64,000 nt of DNA from Roseburia_C sp031555935 (GTDB taxonomy: Bacteria > Bacillota > Clostridia > Lachnospirales > Lachnospiraceae): NCBI GenBank assembly GCA_031555935.1, contig JAVBTX010000027.1, positions 1 through 64,000 of the forward strand, in the 5' to 3' direction. The notes under the pieces are model-generated. The model was not told the origin of the DNA, searched no databases, and was given only the letters and a program-made list of their open reading frames with translations. This document shows, piece after piece, positions 1-6,707 of this stretch (position 1 is the first letter of the stretch; the number at the start of each line of letters is the position of its first letter). The position numbers and the translations under genes were made by a program.

Positions 1-508
1 TCCAAGAAATCTCTATTTCCTCATTCTGATTCACTGTCCCCGCTGCCTCTTCCTCTGCTATTAATACCTCAAACCAAGCGTCGTCCTCTTCTTGACTCCT
101 TACATAAATCTCCAGTTCTTCGGAATCTGTGTTATCCTCTGGAAAAAGACTGTTTGCCACTAATTCGAAATCTTCTTCTATAATAATATCATTTTCTTTT
201 GCAAGTGATTCTGCCTCTTCTTCGGTCAGCTCTGCCACCATCATATGGTTGTCTTCCGGAAACTCTGGCACCAACGCGTCTTCTACTACTGAGTCTTCTA
301 TTTCCTCCAAAAGATACTCATATGTATCTGCATCCTCTGCAAGGATAACATAGTTCTTCTCCGTCAGGCTGCCTGTACCCGCGAATGTATTCTCTTGCTC
401 TAGTTCTGCCTTTACTTGCAAAATCGTGCTATGATAGGTCAGTCCTATCAGCAATGTTAGTGTCAGCATAAAACTGACTTTTCTTGTTGTTCTTTTTTGG
501 TTCCCCAT
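1..508 (-). CDS. Secreted subtilisin-like (S8) serine protease, N-terminal part, cut by window edge
   Basis: The first 169 codons are present; the catalytic domain lies outside the window. The start at 508 follows an AAGGAG ribosome site six bases upstream. The product opens with a basic stretch (GNQKRTTRK) and a hydrophobic segment, a plausible signal peptide. Residues about 48-110 read like an inhibitor I9 propeptide: NYVILAEDADTYEYLLEEI, then HMMVAELTEEEAESLAKEN and IIIEEDFEL, the usual two-part pattern in which the chain ends on an acidic IEED. A long acidic linker follows, and the last visible residues (NEEIEISW) resemble the entry to an S8 domain. The protease call rests on propeptide similarity only, since no catalytic residue is visible. 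The propeptide is unusually acidic. It is presumably exported and acts outside the membrane. Confidence 0.6.
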   Translation of the reverse strand, partial: MGNQKRTTRKVSFMLTLTLLIGLTYHSTILQVKAELEQENTFAGTGSLTEKNYVILAEDADTYEYLLEEIEDSVVEDALVPEFPEDNHMMVAELTEEEAESLAKENDIIIEEDFELVANSLFPEDNTDSEELEIYVRSQEEDDAWFEVLIAEEEAAGTVNQNEEIEISW

Positions 509-536
509 TTCTCTCTCCTTATGTTTCATCCAATGC

Positions 537-680
537 TCAAGGCGCATCTCGCAATTCTGACAAACGTTCCTTTCCGGCTTCGTCAAGGCGCGCGAATAGC
601 CCCTGTTTTTTCTTTCCACCTATATTAGACGTTTTAAAAGGCCATTTGGTTCCCCTAAAAATATTTTTAGCAATTTTCAC
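537..680 (-). other. Possible 47-codon small ORF upstream of the protease
   Basis: A GTG-started frame of 47 codons runs directly from the purine terminator to 29 bases before the protease start. Its translation looks protein-like in the second half (KKKQGLFARLDEAGKERLSE). There is no ribosome site before the GTG, because the terminator U-tract occupies that place. It may be a leader peptide, the eroded 3' end of a former gene, or chance. I do not recognise it. Confidence 0.2.
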
Positions 681-720
681 AAAAAGAGCTGTTGCAAAAT
701 GTTTAATTTGCAACAACTCT
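681..720 (-). terminator. Rho-independent terminator after the purine genes
   Basis: Read on the minus strand, a 14-bp stem (AGAGTTGTTGCAAA paired with TTTGCAACAGCTCT, one G-U pair) with an 8-base loop is followed by TTTTT. It lies 47 bases after the AICAR transformylase stop codon. Confidence 0.85.
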
Positions 721-767
721 CTGCTTTTTAAGTGAAATTCCTAATAATTAGTGAAATCCCTCATAAT

Positions 768-1946
768 TTAATGATGGAATAAACGAATGCCAGTAAAGCA
801 CATTGCCATGTTGTATTTGTTACAGGTTTCGATAACATTATCATCACGAATCGAACCGCCTGGTTCTGCCACATAGCTAACACCGCTCCTATGTGCTCTT
901 TCGATATTATCACCAAATGGGAAGAAAGCATCGGAGCCTAATGCCACACCGGTGTTCTGGTCTAACCATGCCCGCTTTGCTTCGGCGGTAAATATCTCTG
1001 GTTTTACTTTGAAGAATTTCTGCCAGGTACCTTCTGAGAGCACATCCATATAATCCTCTCCGATATATAAATCAATCGAATTGTCTCGGTCAGCACGGCC
1101 GATACCATCGACAAACTGCAAACCTAATACCTCTGGTGCCTGACGTAAGAACCAGTTGTCAGCCTTGCTGCCAGCCAAACGGGTACAGTGAATTCTGGAC
1201 TGCTGTCCAGCACCGATACCGATAGCCTGTCCACCCTTTGCATAACATACAGAGTTAGACTGGGTATATTTCAAAGTAATCATTGCGATTGCCAAATCAA
1301 TTTTTGCTGATTCTGGAATTTCTTTATTTTCAGTTACAATGTCAGAGAAAAATGCTTCATCAATTTTCAATTCATTTCTGCCCTGCTCAAAGGTGATACC
1401 GTATACTTCTTTGCGTTCGATTGGATTCGGTACATAATCCGGGTCTATCTCAATCACATTGTAATTGCCTTTTTTCTTTGCCGCTAAAATTTCCAGTGCA
1501 TCGGCATCATATCCTGGCGCAATCACGCCGTCAGATACTTCACGTTTGATAATTAATGCGGTCGCTTTATCGCAAACATCTGACAAACAGATGAAATCAC
1601 CAAAAGAAGACATTCTATCAGCACCTCTGGCTCTGGCATATGCATTCGCAAGTGGGGTAAATTCTACTTCCATATCCTCCACCCAGTATATTTTTTTCTC
1701 TATATCAGTCAGTGGCAGTCCTACTGCGGCTCCGGCTGGTGATACATGCTTAAAAGAAGTTGCCGCTGGAAGTCCGGTTGCTGCCTTTAATTCTTTGACT
1801 AACTGCCAGCCATTAAAAGCATCTAAGAAATTGATATAGCCCGGTTTTCCATTTAAAACCTTAATTGGCAGCTCGCCATTTTCCATATAGATTTTGGATG
1901 GTTTCTGATTTGGGTTACAACCATATTTTAATTCTAATTCTTTCAT
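768..1946 (-). CDS. Stand-alone AICAR transformylase (phosphoribosylaminoimidazolecarboxamide formyltransferase)
   Basis: Transfers a formyl group from 10-formyl-THF to AICAR to give FAICAR, the ninth step of purine synthesis. The 392-aa product matches the transformylase half of bifunctional PurH and lacks the N-terminal cyclohydrolase domain. Visible family motifs are SFKHVSPAGAAVG (the Lys-His pair of the active site), NSVCYAKGGQAIGIGAGQQSR, and the C-terminal GSDAFFPFGDNIERAH and EPGGSIRDD. I start at 1946 (MKELELKYGCNPNQ), which has AAGGAG eight bases upstream; a longer upstream frame overlaps the previous gene and adds no homologous sequence. The gene follows the cyclohydrolase by 22 bases and shares its promoter, so the two steps done by one protein in most bacteria are split here. 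Confidence 0.93.
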   Translation of the reverse strand: MKELELKYGCNPNQKPSKIYMENGELPIKVLNGKPGYINFLDAFNGWQLVKELKAATGLPAATSFKHVSPAGAAVGLPLTDIEKKIYWVEDMEVEFTPLANAYARARGADRMSSFGDFICLSDVCDKATALIIKREVSDGVIAPGYDADALEILAAKKKGNYNVIEIDPDYVPNPIERKEVYGITFEQGRNELKIDEAFFSDIVTENKEIPESAKIDLAIAMITLKYTQSNSVCYAKGGQAIGIGAGQQSRIHCTRLAGSKADNWFLRQAPEVLGLQFVDGIGRADRDNSIDLYIGEDYMDVLSEGTWQKFFKVKPEIFTAEAKRAWLDQNTGVALGSDAFFPFGDNIERAHRSGVSYVAEPGGSIRDDNVIETCNKYNMAMCFTGIRLFHH

Positions 1947-1968
1947 TGTTCGCTCCTTGATTTTTCTA

Positions 1969-2682
1969 TTATTGATTTTTATTGACAATCCGAGTCTCAT
2001 ATTTGCCAGTTTCAATATCAATATATCTGACAAATAAGGATACTTTGTTTTCTTCGTTCAAGCTCTCCCAAACAAGATTGGTAAAGCTGTCGATGTCTTG
2101 ATCTAATGCTACTAAGGTTGGTTCACCTTCATAACTTGGCAATGGGTCGCCATCCTGCATATAGGTATGAATGAAACGTCCTTCGCCAGCAACCGGATTC
2201 TGATATGCATAGGTATAACGGTTGCAGCTATCTGGATTGCCATTGTTACTCTTTAAAATCGACATTGCATAGTTATAATTTCCATCTTCCACATGCATGA
2301 TTCCTGAAATTCTTGGGGTGTAGTTCGGAGCATCTGGTTCAAACTCTCTCGTTCTAAGTGCCTGCTCAAAGGTGTTCTGCTTGTCCATCAAGTCGTAGAT
2401 GGTATCAGTCTGGTCACCATTGGTTACAATTGTTTTGTTGCCCAGTACGCGGACCGGCGCATATATAATTAAACTTGGATCACTTAGTTTGGAAGGATCA
2501 AATGCCTGCGTTCTGATGCCCTCTCCGTCAGTAACAAACACACGGTTACGGCTATTCTCACTTCTTCCCATAATGAAATATGCGGTTACGGCACTTTTTC
2601 CATCTTTTGATTTTCCTATTACAATTCCTCTTCCCGGATAAGAATTTCCTTTTAATTCCTGCTCCAATGAGTGCATCTTCAT
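1969..2682 (-). CDS. IMP cyclohydrolase, PurO-like family
   Basis: Closes FAICAR to IMP, the last step of purine synthesis. The 237-aa protein belongs to the IMP_cyclohyd (PurO-like) family first described in archaea: it has YPGRGIVIGKSKDGKSAVTA near the N terminus, GRSENSRNRVF, and NYTPRISGIMH in the middle. It shares no motif with the MGS-fold cyclohydrolase domain of PurH. The start at 2682 has AGGAGG eight bases upstream and fits the family. The neighbouring transformylase supplies its substrate, which strongly supports the assignment. Clostridial genomes often carry this pair instead of fused purH. A near-consensus promoter lies at 2756-2784. Confidence 0.9.
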   Translation of the reverse strand: MKMHSLEQELKGNSYPGRGIVIGKSKDGKSAVTAYFIMGRSENSRNRVFVTDGEGIRTQAFDPSKLSDPSLIIYAPVRVLGNKTIVTNGDQTDTIYDLMDKQNTFEQALRTREFEPDAPNYTPRISGIMHVEDGNYNYAMSILKSNNGNPDSCNRYTYAYQNPVAGEGRFIHTYMQDGDPLPSYEGEPTLVALDQDIDSFTNLVWESLNEENKVSLFVRYIDIETGKYETRIVNKNQ

Positions 2683-2755
2683 GTTCTGATCCTCCTAATG
2701 GTTTTTCTTGTAGTTTCCTTTGCTGGTTTGCTAAATACCTAGTGCTACCACGTAC

Positions 2756-2784
2756 ATTTTAGCATGTCGTTTTTCAGATTACAA
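2756..2784 (-). promoter_or_regulatory. Promoter of the PurO/AICAR transformylase operon
   Basis: On the minus strand, TTGTAA (2784-2779), a 17-base spacer and TAAAAT (2761-2756) form a good sigma-A promoter about 75 bases before the PurO start. Spacing is exact and position is right; no operator is obvious. Confidence 0.7.
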
Positions 2785-2815
2785 TGGTTTGTGTATTATT
2801 AGCGTATTATATAAA

Positions 2816-4060
2816 TTACTGAATTTTATTAGTTTTTCTAATATATTCATGCAACACTAAGGCTCGCTCGCCCCATGTGTGATTCGCTTTGGCATACAAA
2901 TAGGCTTGTTCAAGCTTCGCTTGGGCGGCTTGTTCATCGGACAAAATATATTTTATTTGTGCTGGCAAATCAGCTAGTGCAGTCAGGTCATAATAATTCA
3001 CCAGCTCTGTGTCTGGCATTATTTCTCGCAGGTAAATGCTGTCATCGGTTAAGGCAATCGCACCATTTAACATTGCGGTAAAGATTCTATCATGTGCTCC
3101 TTTTTTGAACCACGGCATAACATTTAATGCTATTTTACTGTTGCGGATAACTTCCACACATTCCGCTGAGGTTAGCATCCGTCCACTAACAATCAAATGC
3201 TCTGGATGATGGCATGGCATTTTCTCCCAATCCTGCCCAAACACATGCACCCGAATTCCAGCATCCAATAATGTCTGAATCACCTTTTCACGGTAATAGC
3301 TCCGATTATACAAATCCAAAAATGCAATACCATGCTGGGCCTGACATATTTCTTCATCGGTCGCCTCCGGTATTTCCTGACGTATTATTCGTTCCATCAA
3401 ATCATCAATGGACTCACTCGGATTGTCTCTTAAGCCTTTTAATATCTCGTGATAGAAGTCAATATATTCCTGTGTGCGCTCCTTAAAATGTTCTTCCAAT
3501 GTCGGCAACGCCACATAGTTGGCAATAAAAGCTACGTCATATTTTCGCTGATGAAAAGGAACCATATCGCGGGTCAATAAATCCCCCTGCAATATGTTCC
3601 CTGCAAGTGGCAGGAAATAACATGGAATGTGCGGATAAAACCGCTGTATGTATTCCACATGCCCACGGTCCACGCAGAAGGCAACGAGACGATGGTGCTC
3701 TTCATCTCCATTTTGCTGATTATCGTAGTTTAGCTGATTATAGTGATTTAACTGATCATAATAATATAGCGGATGGTCAACCATAATACAATAGCACGGC
3801 AAATCATAGTGTTCCCAAAGGCTAATGCCTGATGGCTCCTGAAATTCCACTTCAGCGCTTAATCCAATAAAGTTAAAGGTCAGCACCGCCGTATTTTCCT
3901 TCTTGGCAAATTTGCGGACCTTCTTGGTGCTTTTGTCTAAGTCAGCAAGGTCAACATAAAACAATTTATAGTTTAATCGCTCCAGAGTCCCCGCCATCTG
4001 CCTTGAAAAATAGCCTAGAGTCTCCACGGCATGTTCAAATAAAATAAGTTTTTTAATCAT
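2816..4060 (-). CDS. CgeB-like glycosyltransferase
   Basis: A 414-aa protein without membrane segments, likely a cytoplasmic glycosyltransferase of the CgeB/YkvP (DUF3880 plus glycosyl-transferase group 1) type. The N-terminal half has LILFEHAVETLGYFSRQM and a segment WEHYDLPCYCIMVDHPLYYY typical of the family. The C-terminal half has the nucleotide-sugar side, with YREKVIQTLLDAGIRVHVFG, IRNSKIALNVMPWFKKGAHD and RIFTAMLNGAIALTD. I start at 4060 (MIKKLILFEH); the frame is open 23 codons further up, but that part has no family similarity. Residues 105-125 are rich in Tyr, Asn, Asp and Gln from short local repeats. The sugar and acceptor are unknown; relatives act on spore coat, flagellin or surface glycans. 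No sugar gene stands next to it. Confidence 0.7.
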   Translation of the reverse strand: MIKKLILFEHAVETLGYFSRQMAGTLERLNYKLFYVDLADLDKSTKKVRKFAKKENTAVLTFNFIGLSAEVEFQEPSGISLWEHYDLPCYCIMVDHPLYYYDQLNHYNQLNYDNQQNGDEEHHRLVAFCVDRGHVEYIQRFYPHIPCYFLPLAGNILQGDLLTRDMVPFHQRKYDVAFIANYVALPTLEEHFKERTQEYIDFYHEILKGLRDNPSESIDDLMERIIRQEIPEATDEEICQAQHGIAFLDLYNRSYYREKVIQTLLDAGIRVHVFGQDWEKMPCHHPEHLIVSGRMLTSAECVEVIRNSKIALNVMPWFKKGAHDRIFTAMLNGAIALTDDSIYLREIMPDTELVNYYDLTALADLPAQIKYILSDEQAAQAKLEQAYLYAKANHTWGERALVLHEYIRKTNKIQ

Positions 4061-4119
4061 TTTAATAACTATGCCTTTCTCATAACCGTGTGAAAAAAAT
4101 AATCTATCCTCACAAGCAT

Positions 4120-4162
4120 AAAAGCACACCGTCCGAGCGATGAAGCAAACGGATTGGTATGC
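4120..4162 (-). terminator. Terminator after the UPF0210 gene
   Basis: On the minus strand GCATACC..TCCG pairs with CGGA..GTGTGC around a long loop (bulged stem) and is followed by TTTTATGC. It ends the coaE-ftsA-like-yycJ-ACT-UPF0210 run. Confidence 0.6.
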
Positions 4163-4177
4163 TTTTTATTTTGTATT

Positions 4178-5542
4178 TTAGTTTTTAAAGCTATGAATTG
4201 GTGCCGGAATACGTCCACCTCGATTGATGAAAGCATCACAGGAATATGGATTCACTTTCATAATCGGCGCATAGCCAAACAGTCCGCCAAATTCTACGGT
4301 TTCGCCTACACCCTTACCAATTACTGGTATTAAACGGGCTGCGGTCGTCTTCTGATTAATCATGCCAAGTGCCATTTCATCAGCAATGATACCAGAAATT
4401 GTAGTTGCTTTGGTGTCACCCGGAATTGCAATCATATCAAGACCCACAGAGCAAACGCAGGTCATTGCTTCTAATTTTTCTAAGGTGATTGCCCCTGCCT
4501 GCACGGCATTGATCATGCCCTGGTCTTCGCTGACCGGTATAAATGCACCGCTTAAGCCACCCACATAGGAGGATGCCATTACGCCGCCTTTTTTTACCTG
4601 GTCATTTAACAGTGCCAGCGCTGCCGTTGTTCCCGGTGCACCAGCATATTCCAAGCCGATTTCACACAAAATGTCTGCGACACTATCACCGATTGCCGGG
4701 GTTGGGGCTAAGGATAAATCAACAATACCAAATGGAATACCGAGCATCCGAGATGCTTCCTGCGCTACCAACTGGCCGACTCTTGTTACCTTAAAAGCGG
4801 TTTTCTTTATTGTTTCACAAAGCACTTCGAAGTTCTCACCACGAACTTTTTCAAGCGCCGTCTTAACCACACCTGGTCCACTGACGCCGACATTGATTAC
4901 GGCATCAGCTTCGGTTACACCGTGGAATGCACCTGCCATAAATGGGTTATCATCCGGTGCATTGCAAAACACAACCAGCTTCATACAGTCAACCGAATCA
5001 CGGTCCTTTGACTGTTCTGCTACTTCTAATAAAATCTCGCCCATTAATTTGACTGCATCCATATTGATACCGGTCTTGGTTGAGGCTAGATTGACCGAGC
5101 TACAGACCCGTTCAGTCCGGCAAAGAGCCATTGGAATCGAGCGAATTAACATTTCATCAGCTTTTGTCATGCCCTTTGATACGAGTGCCGAATAGCCACC
5201 AATCAGATTGACACCGACTGCTTTTGCCGCTGCATCTAAGGTATCGGCAATTGTTGCAAAATCTTCGGAAGATTTACATGCAGCTCCGCCAATTAAGGCA
5301 ATTGGAGTTACCGAAATTCTTTTATTTACGATTGGAATACCAAATTCTTTCTCAATTGTCTCACCGGTCGAGGCTAGATTTTTAGCGACACTAGTGATTT
5401 TATTGTAAATATTTTCGTTTAACTTTTTTAAATCAGAATCAATACAGTCCAACAGACTGATACCGATGGTGATGGTTCGAACGTCTAAGTTTTCCTGCTC
5501 GACCATCTTATTGGTTTCGTGTACTTCCCATATATTAATCAT
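4178..5542 (-). CDS. UPF0210 (DUF711/PFL-like) family protein
   Basis: The 454-aa sequence is a full-length member of the UPF0210/DUF711 family, cytoplasmic and without membrane segments. Conserved blocks are RTITIGISLLDCID at the N terminus, ALIGGAACKSSEDF, NLIGGYSALVSKGMT, the glycine-rich NVGVSGPGVVKTALE, FGIVDLSLAPTPAIGDSVA and the C-terminal GKGVGETVEFGGLFGYAPIM. The fold is related to glycyl radical / PFL-like enzymes, but no biochemical function is established that I know of. It sits 12 bases after the ACT-domain gene, the partner with which it is paired in many Firmicutes, so the two probably work together. The start at 5542 has AGGAGA nine bases upstream. Confidence 0.9.
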   Translation of the reverse strand: MINIWEVHETNKMVEQENLDVRTITIGISLLDCIDSDLKKLNENIYNKITSVAKNLASTGETIEKEFGIPIVNKRISVTPIALIGGAACKSSEDFATIADTLDAAAKAVGVNLIGGYSALVSKGMTKADEMLIRSIPMALCRTERVCSSVNLASTKTGINMDAVKLMGEILLEVAEQSKDRDSVDCMKLVVFCNAPDDNPFMAGAFHGVTEADAVINVGVSGPGVVKTALEKVRGENFEVLCETIKKTAFKVTRVGQLVAQEASRMLGIPFGIVDLSLAPTPAIGDSVADILCEIGLEYAGAPGTTAALALLNDQVKKGGVMASSYVGGLSGAFIPVSEDQGMINAVQAGAITLEKLEAMTCVCSVGLDMIAIPGDTKATTISGIIADEMALGMINQKTTAARLIPVIGKGVGETVEFGGLFGYAPIMKVNPYSCDAFINRGGRIPAPIHSFKN

Positions 5543-5554
5543 GCTGACATTCTC

Positions 5555-5836
5555 CTATAATCTGTGCATCATATCAAAAATTGCTTCCCGCTGGCACTTA
5601 ATCGTAACCCCGATTTCGTTCCCCAGTTCTTCTAACTCCTTCGCACAATCAGCAAATGGTTTCTCAGAAGTATTCAAATCGACAATCATCATCATGTTGA
5701 AAAATCCCTGAATAATGGTCTGGGATATATCCAGTACATTGATATGGCTATCTGATAAATAGGTACATACCTTGGCAATAATACCAACGGTGTCCTTTCC
5801 GACTACGGTAATAATTGTTTTTTCTGTCTTATCCAT
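5555..5836 (-). CDS. ACT-domain protein, UPF0237 family
   Basis: A 93-aa protein consisting of a single ACT-like domain: KTIITVVGKDTVGIIAKVC is the beta-alpha opening with the GxD-xxG ligand loop, followed by a second half with FFNMMMIVDL. ACT domains bind small molecules, usually amino acids, as dimers. This one belongs to the UPF0237 group (SP_0238-like) that stands beside UPF0210 genes, as here. Its ligand is unknown; it is likely the sensor for the neighbouring enzyme-like protein. The start at 5836 has TAGGAGA six bases upstream. Confidence 0.88.
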   Translation of the reverse strand: MDKTEKTIITVVGKDTVGIIAKVCTYLSDSHINVLDISQTIIQGFFNMMMIVDLNTSEKPFADCAKELEELGNEIGVTIKCQREAIFDMMHRL

Positions 5837-5881
5837 GATTATCTCCTAATCTTCCCCCAAACGCACGTGAGGGGAACTTTC

Positions 5882-6682
5882 CTATATTCTTACTAAATTA
5901 GATGCCTCTGCCCGGTCAGCTACATACATCGGAAAATCGTCGCCTTTATATGGATTTTCGCCCAATGACACTTCTAACCGCACCGTTTCATATGCCAGTG
6001 ATGCATAATTATTTTCCTGACTTAAATGTCCTAAAATAACCGTTTTAAAATTATCATGCAGCACGCGCCCCAACAACTGTCCACTGCTCTCGTTGGACAA
6101 ATGCCCTCGTTCTGATAGAATTCGTTGTTTCAGTGGATAGGGATAACTGCCCACCTGCAACATATGTATATCATGATTTGCTTCTAGCAGCAAAACGTCT
6201 AGTCCTTGCATTTTCTCAATAATATAATCATCATATTTGCCTAAGTCCGTAATAATACCCATCGACTGTTCATCTTTATGCATCACATAAGCTACAGGCT
6301 CAGCAGCATCATGCGAAATTGCGAGTGGTTCAATCTGCATATCACCAATCGTAAATTCCCTGCCAGCTTCAACCGGACGAAATAGGCTTTCATCAATTTT
6401 TCCGACCGAGGCCGTTCTCTTAATCGCCGCAATCGTCCCGGCCGTCGCATACATCGGTATGCCGTAGCGTCTTGCCACAACCCCCAGACCACTGATATGG
6501 TCTGAGTGTTCGTGGGTGATTAATATTCCTTGCATTTCTGAAGTTTTCAGACCGATTGTATTCAGCCCATTTTCAATTCGTTTGCCACTGATTCCCGCAT
6601 CAATCATGATATGCGTGTTTGCCGTTCCGGCATAAATGCAATTTCCACTGCTTCCACTGGCAATGCTACATAATTCCATCAT
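5882..6682 (-). CDS. yycJ: Metallo-beta-lactamase fold hydrolase, YycJ/WalJ type
   Basis: A 266-aa metallo-beta-lactamase fold protein of the YycJ/WalJ subfamily, which has the opening ELCSIASGSSGNCIY. The metal site is intact: HEHSDHISGL, the later AISHDAAEPVAY, DLGKYDD, the ANHD motif in LLLEANHDIHML, and VILGHLSQENN. In Bacillus and Streptococcus the homologue is linked to the WalRK cell-wall system and to DNA repair phenotypes; here no walRK lies nearby, so only the family assignment is firm. It follows the FtsA-like gene by 25 bases and probably shares its transcript. Confidence 0.88.
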   Translation of the reverse strand: MMELCSIASGSSGNCIYAGTANTHIMIDAGISGKRIENGLNTIGLKTSEMQGILITHEHSDHISGLGVVARRYGIPMYATAGTIAAIKRTASVGKIDESLFRPVEAGREFTIGDMQIEPLAISHDAAEPVAYVMHKDEQSMGIITDLGKYDDYIIEKMQGLDVLLLEANHDIHMLQVGSYPYPLKQRILSERGHLSNESSGQLLGRVLHDNFKTVILGHLSQENNYASLAYETVRLEVSLGENPYKGDDFPMYVADRAEASNLVRI

Positions 6683-6707
6683 CGTTTATTTCTCTTTTCG
6701 GTATTTT

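Noticed and set aside
1947..2033. 29-codon N-terminal extension of the AICAR transformylase
   Set aside because: It overlaps the end of PurO, has no ribosome site and no similarity to the family.
4671..5195. 174-codon plus-strand frame over the UPF0210 gene
   Set aside because: It lies wholly antisense to a conserved gene, has no ribosome site and shows low-complexity Ser/Thr-rich sequence typical of a shadow frame.
5845..5880. TTCCCC/GGGGAA inverted repeat between the ACT gene and yycJ
   Set aside because: The stem is short, has no T-tract and lies inside an operon; I could not give it a role.
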